A stretch of DNA of 64,000 nucleotides from Roseateles asaccharophilus (lineage in GTDB: Bacteria > Pseudomonadota > Gammaproteobacteria > Burkholderiales > Burkholderiaceae_C), in contig NZ_SNXE01000005.1 in assembly GCF_004362405.1 (NCBI RefSeq), positions 78,000 to 141,999 on the forward strand, written 5' to 3'. The notes below the pieces were generated by a model. It did no database searches. It saw only the letters and a program-made list of their open reading frames with translations, and had not been told where the DNA came from. The translations under genes and the position numbers were made by a program. The stretch's first letter is position 1, and each line of letters starts with the position of its first letter. Positions 50,216 through 60,543 of the stretch are shown here, piece after piece.

Positions 50216-50238
50216 GCGGCCCTCCTACAATCGGGTGC

Positions 50239-51702
50239 ATGATCTCGCGCGAACCCACCCTGGCCCGTCTCGCGACGGCCCAAGCCCAGCTGCTGGAACC
50301 CTATGGCCTGAGCGAGGCCAGCCTGGCCAAGGCCCTGAGGCTGATCACCGAGCACCGGGTCGATGATGCCGACCTCTATTTCCAGACCACCCGTGCCGAG
50401 GGCTGGAGCCTGGAGGAGGGCATCGTCAAGAGCGGCAGCTTCTCCATCGACCAGGGCGTGGGCGTGCGCGCCGTGGCCGGCGAGAAGACCGCCTTCGCCT
50501 ACTCCGACGACATCTCCGAGGCCGCCCTGCTGGACGCGGCCCGTACCGTGCGCGCCATCGCCGCGGCCGGCCAGAGCCGCAAGGTCAAGGTGCCGGCCAC
50601 GCCCGTGGTACCGGGCAGCCGCTCGCTCTATGGCGACGCCGACCCTATCGCCAGCCTGGACAGCACGGCCAAGGTGGCCCTGCTGGAGCGCGCCGAGAAG
50701 ATGGCCCGCGCCAAGGACCCCCGTATCGTGCAGGTGATGGCCGGCTTGGCCGCCGAGCATGATGTGGTGCTGATCGCGCGCGCCGATGGCACCCTGGCCG
50801 CCGATGTGCGGCCCCTGGTGCGCCTGTCCATCACCGTGATCGCCGAGCAAAACGGTCGCCGCGAGGTGGGTAGCGGCGGCGGCGGCGGGCGCTTCGGCCT
50901 GGCCTATTTCACGGACGAAATGATCGCCAGCTATGTGGAGCAGGCCACCTCGGCGGCCTTGACCAATCTGGAATCGCGCCCGGCGCCCGCTGGCGAGATG
51001 ACCGTGGTGCTGGGCCCGGGCTGGCCCGGTGTGCTGCTGCACGAGGCCGTGGGCCATGGCCTGGAGGGCGACTTCAACCGCAAGGGCTCCAGCACCTTCT
51101 CGGGCCGCATCGGCCAGCGCGTGGCGGCCAAGGGCGTCACGGTGCTGGACGACGGCACCATCCCCGACCGCCGCGGCTCGCTCAATATCGACGACGAGGG
51201 CGCGCCCAGCCAGCGCAATGTGCTGATCGAGGACGGCATCCTGCGCGGCTACATCCAGGACTCGATGAATGCGCGCCTGATGGGCGTGGCGCCCACCGGC
51301 AACGGCCGGCGGGAGAGCTATGCCCACCTGCCCATGCCGCGCATGACCAACACCTATATGCTGGGTGGCGACAAGGACCCGCAGGAAATCATCGCCAGCA
51401 TCAAGAAGGGCCTGTACGCCAGCAACTTCGGCGGCGGTCAGGTGGATATCACATCCGGCAAGTTTGTCTTCTCCGCCAGCGAAGCCTTCTGGGTGGAAGA
51501 CGGCAAGATCCAGTACCCGGTCAAGGGCGCGACCCTGATCGGCAACGGCCCCGACGCACTGACCCGCGTTTCCATGATCGGCAACGATATGCGCCTGGAC
51601 ACGGGCGTGGGCGTCTGCGGCAAGGAAGGCCAGAGCGTGCCCGTGGGCGTGGGCCAGCCCACGCTGCGCATCGACGGGCTGACGGTCGGGGGCACGGCCT
51701 GA
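50239..51702 (+). CDS. tldD: Metalloprotease TldD
   Basis: A 487-residue TldD-family zinc peptidase. The HExxxH motif HEAVGHGLEGD is at about 268. The family ending with GVCGKEGQSVPVGVGQPTLRIDGLTVGGT is present. With its partner TldE/PmbA (not in the window) it degrades unfolded peptides and processes microcin or antitoxin substrates. It starts 23 bp after rsmI on the same strand. Confidence 0.95.
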   Translation: MISREPTLARLATAQAQLLEPYGLSEASLAKALRLITEHRVDDADLYFQTTRAEGWSLEEGIVKSGSFSIDQGVGVRAVAGEKTAFAYSDDISEAALLDAARTVRAIAAAGQSRKVKVPATPVVPGSRSLYGDADPIASLDSTAKVALLERAEKMARAKDPRIVQVMAGLAAEHDVVLIARADGTLAADVRPLVRLSITVIAEQNGRREVGSGGGGGRFGLAYFTDEMIASYVEQATSAALTNLESRPAPAGEMTVVLGPGWPGVLLHEAVGHGLEGDFNRKGSSTFSGRIGQRVAAKGVTVLDDGTIPDRRGSLNIDDEGAPSQRNVLIEDGILRGYIQDSMNARLMGVAPTGNGRRESYAHLPMPRMTNTYMLGGDKDPQEIIASIKKGLYASNFGGGQVDITSGKFVFSASEAFWVEDGKIQYPVKGATLIGNGPDALTRVSMIGNDMRLDTGVGVCGKEGQSVPVGVGQPTLRIDGLTVGGTA

Positions 51703-51751
51703 CCCCCGCCGCCATGAGGCCAGCGAACAACAAGCCGTGACTCTCGGGGCC

Positions 51752-51782
51752 TTGACCTTGGTCACAGGCCCCGTGCTACATT
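51752..51782 (+). promoter_or_regulatory. Candidate promoter and operator for the aro leader
   Basis: TTGACC at 51752-51757 and TACATT at 51777-51782 have a 19-bp spacer, slightly long. The inverted repeat TGACC-TT-GGTCA at 51753-51764 overlaps the -35. Transcription would begin at or next to A51790, the first base of the leader ATG, so the leader mRNA could be leaderless. Confidence 0.5.
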
Positions 51783-51789
51783 CAGACCC

Positions 51790-51867
51790 ATGCGTTTCGT
51801 CAGCAAGTTTTATTTTGCTTTCTTTTGGTTCTCGCACCGCACCGGCGGAGGAGAGGCGAACGCGTAA
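51790..51867 (+). CDS. Aromatic-amino-acid leader peptide of the DAHP synthase gene
   Basis: A 25-codon open frame beginning MRFVSK, followed by F-Y-F-A-F-F-W-F, then SHRTGGGEANA and TAA at 51865-51867. Seven of eight consecutive codons specify Phe, Tyr or Trp. It precedes an intrinsic terminator and aroG, the hallmark of ribosome-mediated attenuation. The bases encoding TGG (51842-51848, CCGGCGG) can pair with 51900-51906 (CCGCCGG), the 5' arm of the terminator. Stalling on the aromatic run would leave that arm free and prevent termination. Completion of the peptide would cover it and allow termination. Confidence 0.88.
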   Translation: MRFVSKFYFAFFWFSHRTGGGEANA

Positions 51868-51899
51868 ACGCAAGACAAGCGCCAAGAATCTCCAAGAAA

Positions 51900-51930
51900 C
51901 CGCCGGGTGAACTCCCGGCGGTTTTTTTTT
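51900..51930 (+). terminator. Attenuator terminator upstream of aroG
   Basis: A stem CCGCCGGG (51900-51907) pairs with CCCGGCGG (51914-51921) around a 6-nt loop, followed at once by about nine T. It lies 33 bp after the leader stop codon and about 40 bp before the aroG ATG. The 5' arm is also complementary to 51842-51848 inside the leader, giving mutually exclusive structures. Confidence 0.9.
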
Positions 51931-51971
51931 GCCTCGGCGCCCCGCCCACCACCCTCACACCTCACAACCGC

Positions 51972-53084
51972 ATGAACGCCAAGACCACCGCCGAACGCTG
52001 GTATTCGCCGCAGGACAAGACCAGCGAAACCGACGACCAACGCATTCGAGACATCACACCCTTGCCGCCGCCCGAGCACCTGATCCGCTTCTTCCCCATC
52101 TCCGGCACCCCCATGGAGCGCCTGATCACGGGCACGCGCCAGAAGATCCGCGACATCATGCAGGGCAAGGACGATCGCCTGCTGGTCATCATCGGCCCCT
52201 GCTCCATCCACGATCCGGCCGCGGCCCTGGACTACGCCCGCCGCCTGATGGCCGAGCGCGAGAAGCACGCCGACACGCTGGAGATCGTGATGCGGGTCTA
52301 CTTCGAGAAGCCCCGCACCACGGTGGGCTGGAAGGGCCTGATCAACGATCCCTACCTAGACGAAAGCTACCGCATCGACGAGGGCCTGCGCATCGCGCGC
52401 CAGCTGCTGCTGGAGATCAACCGCCTGGGCATGCCGGCCGGTTCGGAGTTTCTGGACGTGATCTCGCCGCAGTACATCGGCGACCTGATTTCCTGGGGCG
52501 CGATTGGCGCGCGCACCACCGAGAGCCAGGTGCACCGCGAACTGGCCTCGGGCATCTCGGCGCCCATAGGCTTCAAGAACGGGACCGACGGCAATATCAA
52601 GATCGCCACCGATGCCATCCAGGCCGCGGCCCGCCCGCACCACTTCCTGTCGGTGCACAAGAACGGCCAGGTCGCCATCGTCGAGACCAAGGGCAACAAG
52701 GACTGCCATGTGATCCTGCGTGGCGGCAAGGCGCCCAACTACGACGCCGACAGCGTGGCCGCAGCCTGTGCCGATCTGGCCGCCTCCAAGCTGGACCAGC
52801 GCCTGATGGTGGACTGCTCCCACGCCAACAGCAGCAAGAAGCATGAGCGCCAGCTGGATGTGGCCCGCGATATCGCGGCCCAGATCCAGGCCGGTGGCAA
52901 GCACATCTTCGGCGTGATGGTGGAAAGCCACCTCAAGGATGGCGCCCAGAAGTTCAGCCCCGGCAAGGACAACCCGGCCCAGCTGGAGTACGGCAAGAGC
53001 ATCACCGACGCCTGCCTGGGCTGGGACGACTCCCTGCAGGTGCTGGACGTGCTCAGCGAGGCTGTTCGCGCGGCGCGCGGCTGA
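51972..53084 (+). CDS. aroG: 3-deoxy-7-phosphoheptulonate (DAHP) synthase, class I
   Basis: A 370-residue enzyme condensing phosphoenolpyruvate and erythrose 4-phosphate in the first step of aromatic amino-acid synthesis. It has the N-terminal regulatory extension (RIRDITPLPPPEHL), LLVIIGPCSIHDP, MRVYFEKPRTTVGWKGLINDP, GARTTESQ and VMVESHL(K)DG. The length and extension match the feedback-inhibited AroF/G/H type, and which amino acid inhibits it is not decidable here. It is preceded by a leader peptide and attenuator responsive to aromatic residues. ATG 51972 matches the family start. Confidence 0.96.
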   Translation: MNAKTTAERWYSPQDKTSETDDQRIRDITPLPPPEHLIRFFPISGTPMERLITGTRQKIRDIMQGKDDRLLVIIGPCSIHDPAAALDYARRLMAEREKHADTLEIVMRVYFEKPRTTVGWKGLINDPYLDESYRIDEGLRIARQLLLEINRLGMPAGSEFLDVISPQYIGDLISWGAIGARTTESQVHRELASGISAPIGFKNGTDGNIKIATDAIQAAARPHHFLSVHKNGQVAIVETKGNKDCHVILRGGKAPNYDADSVAAACADLAASKLDQRLMVDCSHANSSKKHERQLDVARDIAAQIQAGGKHIFGVMVESHLKDGAQKFSPGKDNPAQLEYGKSITDACLGWDDSLQVLDVLSEAVRAARG

Positions 53085-53118
53085 GCGAGAATCGGCACGT
53101 CGCTTCAGGAGGCAGACG

Positions 53119-53430
53119 ATGCGCAGCGAGATCAAGGTCGTGTTCGGTCCGGGCCAGGAGTTCGATCTGGTGGTGGACGGCAGCGAGGTCCTGGACTTCG
53201 AGGCCGCCCGGCGCTGGTTGGACGAGCAGTTCGTCAAGAACGAATGCGAACCCATGCGTGGCTCGGGCAAGGTCCTGCTGGCCGACAAGGTGCTGGCCGT
53301 GGCGTCTGCCGTCGGCCCCGCCGCTTTTGGTGATCCCGCTTTTGCCCTGGACTTTGCCCGCGCGGTGCGCGGCGCGTTGTCCAAGGCCCTGGTGCGCGTG
53401 GACGTGGCCAAGCTCAGCCTCTCCTACTGA
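53119..53430 (+). CDS. Conserved-looking small protein of unknown function
   Basis: A 103-residue product with no domain I can name. It starts [21 protein letters not shown], has alternating strand/helix character, and ends [18 protein letters not shown] at 53107-53112 is an optimal ribosome binding site 6 nt before ATG 53119. It lies 34 bp after aroG on the same strand and upstream of htpG. No membrane segment or signal is seen. Confidence 0.7.
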   Translation: MRSEIKVVFGPGQEFDLVVDGSEVLDFEAARRWLDEQFVKNECEPMRGSGKVLLADKVLAVASAVGPAAFGDPAFALDFARAVRGALSKALVRVDVAKLSLSY

Positions 53431-53455
53431 CACGGCGGCGCGGTTCTCGCGCCCT

Positions 53456-53483
53456 CTTGAACTGCGCCGAAGTGCCCCCAGCT
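53456..53483 (+). promoter_or_regulatory. Sigma-32-type heat-shock promoter of htpG
   Basis: CTTGAA at 53456-53461 and CCCCAGCT at 53476-53483 are separated by 14 bp, close to the RpoH consensus (CTTGAA, 13-17 bp, CCCCATnT). The site is 58 bp before the htpG ATG. Confidence 0.7.
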
Positions 53484-53540
53484 GCGGGGCGCGCGGCGCT
53501 GTTGCCGTTTGTACATCCTCACATCCACAAGAAACCAGTC

Positions 53541-55424
<1,884 letters not shown>

Positions 55425-55509
55425 GCGCGCGCTCGGCATTTTCCCTGCCCCACCCGGGCGCCGGCGATGAGCCGCACTATCATCGGCGGCGTCCTGGGGA
55501 GGGCCTGTG

Positions 55510-58413
55510 ATGAAGACAAAACGCCAAGATCGCGATACGAATCGCTCCAATGTTCCGGACCGGCTGCGCGCCGGCACCCTGAGCTTAATCCTGGGCCTGG
55601 GATGCTGGATGCCGCCGGCCCTGGCGCAGCAGGCCACCGCCAGCAAGCCGGCCTCGGCCAAGTCTGCGGCGGCCCAACCCGTCAGCGGCAGCCCGGCGGC
55701 GGCCGGCTTCAGCATCACGCCGCGTCCAGCCTGGGTGCAGGCCGTGAGCCTGGAGGGTCTGCCCGGCCTGCCCTCGGCGCCGGTGCAGGTGCTGCTGATG
55801 GACGACCAGACCCGCGTGGGCGCGCCCGGCGGCACGGTGCGCTACCAGCATGCGCTGCGCCAGATCAATAGCAGTGCCGGCCTGGAGGCCGGATCCCAGA
55901 TCGAATTCATCTTCGACCCCAGCTATGAGCGCCTGCAGATCCATGAGCTGGTGATATGGCGCGAGGGCAAGCGCCTGGATCGGCTGGACCGCAAGGCAGT
56001 CAAGCTGCTGCAGCGCGAGACCCAGCTGGAGCGCCAGATCGTCGATGGGCGCGTCACCGCCTCCATCGTGCTGGAAGACCTGCGCGTGGGCGACCGCGTG
56101 GAGTGGTCCGCTTCTTTGGTGGGCGATAACCCGGTCTTCGAGGGCCGCTTCGTCGATACCCAGTGGCTCAGTGCCAGCCGCGGCCCGGTGGGCCTGGTGC
56201 AGCGCCGCCTGCTGGCGCCGGCCGAGCGCAAGATCCAGCACCGGGTGGCCGTGCCGGGTGTGGAGCTGAGTGAGCCGACCCGCAGCGACGGCCTGCGCGA
56301 GACCGTGCTGCGCCGCCGCGCCGTGCCGCAGTTCCGCTACGACCCCCTGGTGCCGGCCGAGGACAACTACGCCGATCTGCTTGAGTGGAGCGAGTTCGAG
56401 AGCTGGAGCGAGGTAGCCGCCTGGGCCGAACGCCAGTTTGCGCCGGCCCTGCGCGAGCGCGAACCACTGGCGGCCAAGGCCGCGGAGATCCGCGCAGCCA
56501 GCAGCGATCCCGAGCGCCGCCTGGAGCTGGCCCTGGACTTTGTGCAGAAGGAGATCCGCTACTTCGGCACGGAGATTGGCGCCTCCTCACATCGCCCGGC
56601 CGGCGCGACACAAGTCATGCGCCAGCGCTTCGGCGACTGCAAGGACAAGGCGGCCCTGCTGGTCAATCTCCTGGCTCAGCTGGAGATCGAGGCCCAACCT
56701 GCCCTGGTCTCCACCACTCTGCGCCGCGGCATGGACAAGCGCCTGCCCAGCCCCTTGAACTTCGACCATGCCATCGTGGCCGTCAAGCGGGGCGAGGGTT
56801 GGCTCTGGCTGGACGCCACCCGTTCCTTGCAAACCGGACCGGCCATCGAGCGCGCGGTGTCCGGCCTGAGCCCGGCCCTGCTGGCGCGTTCCGGCGAGAG
56901 TGCGCCCCTGGCCACGCCTCTGGCGCGCGATCAGCTGCGCGCCGAAGTGCGCGATGTCTTCAGCTTTGCACGGCTGGCCGAACCTGGCGAGCTGGTTTCC
57001 GAAGCCGTGTACTACGGCGAGGTGGCCGAGAACCTGCGCATGGCGCGGGCCTCCCAGCCTCAGGAAGCTTTCGAGGCCTTGCTGATGGGCGATCTGGCCC
57101 GGGCCTATCCTGCCTACCAGCGCCAGGGGGCCGTACAGGTGGAGGATGTGCCGGGGCGCAATGCCCTGCGCATCACCCAGCGCCTGCGCGCCCATGGTGA
57201 CACCTGGCGTCTGCTCAGCAAGGGCGTGATGGCCACCGATGTGGCCGTCTCTGGCGTGATGGGTCCGCTGCGTCTGCCCGATATGACGCCGCGGGAGCAG
57301 GCCCTGAACGTGAGCCTGCCCGGCAGCTACCGCCATCTGGTGCGCTTCGAGTTTTCCGAGCAGGCCTATGCGCGCGAGAGCGAGTCGCCCTTTGCCGAGA
57401 GCAATGAGTTCTACGAGCTGCGCCTGCGCAGCAAGGGCGGCCCGCGTTTCGGCGAGTTCAATGCCGAGCTGCAGCTCAAGGCCGACCGCATCGAAGCCGC
57501 GCAATGGACCCGCTACCGCGACGCGCTGCAGAAGCTCTGGCCGCGCCTGGCCACCCAGCTGACCCTGCCGGTGATGGCGCCCGAGCGGCTGGAGGACTTC
57601 CGCAGCGCCAGCAAGGTTCTGAGCGAGCGCCTGCGCAGCGGCCGGCTCAAGGTTGCGACTCAGGTGCAGGCCAATGCGCACTACGATCTGTTGGCCCAGG
57701 AACTGATCCTGGCCGGCAAGCGCCTGCCGCCCAAGCTGCAGGCGCGGGTGCAGATGGAGCACGGCCAGAGCCTGGACTATCTGGGCCAGCACCAGGCCGC
57801 ACGCCAGGCCTTTGAGAGCGCCATTCAGCTGGACCCTGCTCTGAGCGAAGCGCAGGCCAGCTTTGCCGTTAACGCCCTGATCCGCGGACAAGACGCCGAG
57901 GCCCAGCGCGCTGCCGAGCAGGCATTGCGGCTGGCTCCGAATGAGCCTGCGCCCCGCTATACCCGGGCCCAAGCCCGCTACATGGCCGGTGACTATGCCG
58001 GCGCCAGCGAAGACCTGCGCGAGCTGCTGCGCGGCGGCACTGGCAGCGAGACCGAGCGCGGCTACCGCGGACTCTGGCTTTTCCTGGCCCAGCAAGCCCA
58101 GGGGCAGGACGGCCGGGCGGCCACGGCCGATTTGGTCGGCAGCAGCGACAAGCCCGCGTGGCCCATGCCCCTGTTGCGCATGCTGCGCGGCGAGCTGAGT
58201 TTGAAGGAAGTGCAAGCCCAAGTCGCGGCCGACAAGGTCGAGCAGGCGGGGCGCGAGTGCGAGCTCTACTTCTTCGCGGCCCAGAAGGCGGTGCTTGAGC
58301 GCGACACTGAGCAGGCGCGTCGCTGGCTGGACCGCAGCCTAGCTACCGGGGTTATGGAGTTCATCGAGTATGGTCTGGCACGGCGTGAACGCGAGCGCCT
58401 AGCCTCGCGCTGA
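55510..58413 (+). CDS. Exported DUF3857/transglutaminase-like protein with TPR tail
   Basis: A 967-residue protein. A signal peptide (about 20-40, ending PALAQQ) precedes a DUF3857 beta-rich domain (about 70-260). A transglutaminase-like domain (about 320-440) follows, with Cys in RFGDCKDKAALL, His in NFDHAIVAV and Asp in WLWLDATRS. After a beta-rich middle come TPR-like helices (about 745-960). The intact Cys-His-Asp triad suggests activity, but substrates of this family are not known. GGGGAGGG at 55496-55503 precedes GTG/ATG starts at 55507/55510. The ATG is preferred. Confidence 0.88.
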   Translation: MKTKRQDRDTNRSNVPDRLRAGTLSLILGLGCWMPPALAQQATASKPASAKSAAAQPVSGSPAAAGFSITPRPAWVQAVSLEGLPGLPSAPVQVLLMDDQTRVGAPGGTVRYQHALRQINSSAGLEAGSQIEFIFDPSYERLQIHELVIWREGKRLDRLDRKAVKLLQRETQLERQIVDGRVTASIVLEDLRVGDRVEWSASLVGDNPVFEGRFVDTQWLSASRGPVGLVQRRLLAPAERKIQHRVAVPGVELSEPTRSDGLRETVLRRRAVPQFRYDPLVPAEDNYADLLEWSEFESWSEVAAWAERQFAPALREREPLAAKAAEIRAASSDPERRLELALDFVQKEIRYFGTEIGASSHRPAGATQVMRQRFGDCKDKAALLVNLLAQLEIEAQPALVSTTLRRGMDKRLPSPLNFDHAIVAVKRGEGWLWLDATRSLQTGPAIERAVSGLSPALLARSGESAPLATPLARDQLRAEVRDVFSFARLAEPGELVSEAVYYGEVAENLRMARASQPQEAFEALLMGDLARAYPAYQRQGAVQVEDVPGRNALRITQRLRAHGDTWRLLSKGVMATDVAVSGVMGPLRLPDMTPREQALNVSLPGSYRHLVRFEFSEQAYARESESPFAESNEFYELRLRSKGGPRFGEFNAELQLKADRIEAAQWTRYRDALQKLWPRLATQLTLPVMAPERLEDFRSASKVLSERLRSGRLKVATQVQANAHYDLLAQELILAGKRLPPKLQARVQMEHGQSLDYLGQHQAARQAFESAIQLDPALSEAQASFAVNALIRGQDAEAQRAAEQALRLAPNEPAPRYTRAQARYMAGDYAGASEDLRELLRGGTGSETERGYRGLWLFLAQQAQGQDGRAATADLVGSSDKPAWPMPLLRMLRGELSLKEVQAQVAADKVEQAGRECELYFFAAQKAVLERDTEQARRWLDRSLATGVMEFIEYGLARRERERLASR

Positions 58414-58449
58414 GGCCTGCTCCGCCCAGGGCTGCCGTGTTAACAGGCC

Positions 58450-59508
58450 TTATTCGGCATCCCAGAACCTGTACTCTTCCTCGTCGGCGCCGCCCTGCAT
58501 GGGCAGGCCGCCGGCCAGGGGCTGGGGCTGCATGGCTTCCAGCTGCTCGCGCAGCTTGACCACCTGGTCACTCCAGTAATTGCTGCTGCCGAACCAGGGG
58601 AAGGCGGCGGGGAAGGCGGGGTCGCCCCAGCGGCGGGCCAGCCAGGCGCTGTGGTGGATCATGCGCAGGGTGCGCAGGGGTTCGATCAGGCGCAGCTCGC
58701 GGTGGTCGAACTCGGCCATGCTCTCGTAGCCTTCCAGCACGCAGGCCAGCTGGCGGCGCATGCTCTCGGCATCGCCCGAGAGCAGCATCCACAGGTCCTG
58801 CACCGCGGGGCCGGTGACGGCGTCGTCCAGGTCCACGAAGTGGGGGCCGCGGTCCGGTGTCCAGAGGATGTTGCCGGGATGGCAGTCGCCGTGCAGGCGC
58901 AGCAGGCCCAGCTCCGGGATCTCGTCAAAGGCGCGCTGGATGGCGTCCAGGCAGCGGCGCACGGCGTCTTCCCAGCCGGGGCGTATCTCCAGCGGCACGC
59001 TCTCGTGGGCCAGCAGCCAGTCCAGGGCCTGCTGACCCGGCAGGGCGCTGGCCCAGGTCTGGCGGTGGGCAAAGGGCCGGCTGCGCCCCACGGCGTGGAT
59101 GCGGCCCAGGTAGCGGCCTATCCAGGTGAGCACCTCGGGGTCTTCCAGCTCGGGCGCGCGGCCGCCCTGGCGCGGCGTGACGGCAAAGCGCTGGCCGCGG
59201 TAGTGGACCAGGCTGCTGGCGGGCTCGCCCAGGGCCCAGGGCGCGGCTACCGGGATTTCGGCGGCCTGCAGCTCGCGGGCGAACTCATGCTCTTCCAGGA
59301 TCTGGGCATCGCTCCAGCGGCCGGGGCGGTAGAACTTGGCCACGGCAATCCGCCCATCGTCCAGATGAACTTGCAGCACCCGGTTCTCGTAGGAGTTGAG
59401 CTGCAACAGGCGGCCGTCGCCGTAAAGGCCCACGCTCTCCAGCGCATCGAGCATGAACTCGGGCGTGAGGTCGCGGAAGCTAGTGTCGCTGAGGCTGGGC
59501 AGGGTCAA
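58450..59508 (-). CDS. srkA: Stress response kinase A (SrkA/RdoA/YihE)
   Basis: A 352-residue aminoglycoside-phosphotransferase-fold protein kinase. It has SYENRVLQVHLDDGRIAVAKFYRPGRWS at the N-lobe, the catalytic HGDCHPGNIL (about 207-216), FVDLDDAVTGP and LWMLLSG. The length matches SrkA, a Ser/Thr kinase that counters stress-induced death in Escherichia coli. It is converged upon by the DUF3857 gene and lies downstream of a terminator. Confidence 0.94.
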   Translation of the reverse strand: MTLPSLSDTSFRDLTPEFMLDALESVGLYGDGRLLQLNSYENRVLQVHLDDGRIAVAKFYRPGRWSDAQILEEHEFARELQAAEIPVAAPWALGEPASSLVHYRGQRFAVTPRQGGRAPELEDPEVLTWIGRYLGRIHAVGRSRPFAHRQTWASALPGQQALDWLLAHESVPLEIRPGWEDAVRRCLDAIQRAFDEIPELGLLRLHGDCHPGNILWTPDRGPHFVDLDDAVTGPAVQDLWMLLSGDAESMRRQLACVLEGYESMAEFDHRELRLIEPLRTLRMIHHSAWLARRWGDPAFPAAFPWFGSSNYWSDQVVKLREQLEAMQPQPLAGGLPMQGGADEEEYRFWDAE

Positions 59509-59512
59509 GAGA

Positions 59513-59539
59513 TGAAAAACGGCGCCCGCGGCGCCGTTT
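59513..59539 (-). terminator. Intrinsic terminator of the DUF2726 gene
   Basis: A ten-bp perfect stem (AAACGGCGCC at 59517-59526 with GGCGCCGTTT at 59530-59539) has a 3-nt loop and, on the minus strand, a T run. It lies about 30 bp after the stop at 59568 and just inside the srkA upstream region. Confidence 0.85.
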
Positions 59540-59567
59540 GCAAAGAGTGGCGGGGCAGGGCCCCAGT

Positions 59568-60353
59568 CTAGCGGTGCCCGTAGCGCGGTGAGTCCACCAC
59601 CACGCCCACGATGTCATTGGGCGCTTCGTCGGGGTATTGCGAATCGGCGCTCAGGGGCTCGCCGAAGGGGCGGCTGTTGCGAAAGCCCGGGCGGCCACCC
59701 GCCAGGCTGTCGTAGCGACTGTCGGGGCTGAAGAAGGAATCGTGGAAGACCGCCGAGTCCTGCCAGAGGTTGTCGCGTCGGCCGGTTGTGGCGCGGCGCG
59801 GTGGGGGGCTCATCGTGCCGACATGCCGCGTGGGCAGCGGTGCCGGCTGAGGCCCGCGGTTGGCGGCGCCGGTAAACGGCACCAGCAACTGCAGTTCCGC
59901 CGCGCTGGGCAGGTTGTCGATGGGGCAGCGCAGATAGCGCACCCGGCAAGCGCCGAGCACCGATTGCTTGATCTGCAGGCTGCGACTGGAGCTCTGGCGG
60001 TCGCTGTCCAGATCAATCGCCGCCAGCACCCGGCCATTGGGGCTGCAGATGGCGAAGCTCACATGGGTGCCACCCAGCAGATCGAACCAATAACCGACCT
60101 GACGCGCTTCCGTGGGCTGGCAAAAACGCACGAGCGGCAGCTTGGAGAGGATGACGTGGTGGGGGAGTGCTTCGCGCAGCAGCCGATAGACACGCCGTTC
60201 TTCGGTGCTGAAGACCGGGCGCGGACTCAGAGACCAATCAGTGGGCAGGGGCTGGCTCGCCTTGCTGGGGCGGCGAAGCAGCCAGAGCACGACCATGACA
60301 ACAAAACCCAGGCCGAACACCAGCGCGATGATCCACGGAACAGTGGTTTGCAT
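59568..60353 (-). CDS. Membrane-anchored DUF2726 protein
   Basis: A 261-residue protein with one N-terminal membrane helix (about 6-24) and a DUF2726 domain (about 45-160): VFSTEERRVYRLLREALPHHVILSKLPLVRF and GRVLAAIDLDSDRQS. That fold is distantly nuclease-like (PD-D/ExK superfamily). The C-terminal 100 residues are low-complexity and Arg/Pro/Ser-rich. Function unknown. ATG 60353 is chosen because the longer frame is Arg/Pro-rich non-family sequence. Confidence 0.8.
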   Translation of the reverse strand: MQTTVPWIIALVFGLGFVVMVVLWLLRRPSKASQPLPTDWSLSPRPVFSTEERRVYRLLREALPHHVILSKLPLVRFCQPTEARQVGYWFDLLGGTHVSFAICSPNGRVLAAIDLDSDRQSSSRSLQIKQSVLGACRVRYLRCPIDNLPSAAELQLLVPFTGAANRGPQPAPLPTRHVGTMSPPPRRATTGRRDNLWQDSAVFHDSFFSPDSRYDSLAGGRPGFRNSRPFGEPLSADSQYPDEAPNDIVGVVVDSPRYGHR

Positions 60354-60543
60354 CCCTCGTGATCTCGTTGGTTGGTGGCGCCGCCAACGGCACCCAAGCG
60401 GCAGAATGTAACTGAATATTGTGACAGCGGCGTCCGGGTCGTCCCCCAGACGCGGGGTGACAAAAGTCCTGATGCGGCGCGGGCTTGGCGGCCGTTTTTT
60501 TGGGGGGCAACGGAAGGCCCGCGACCCCACCCGGCCGAGCGGC

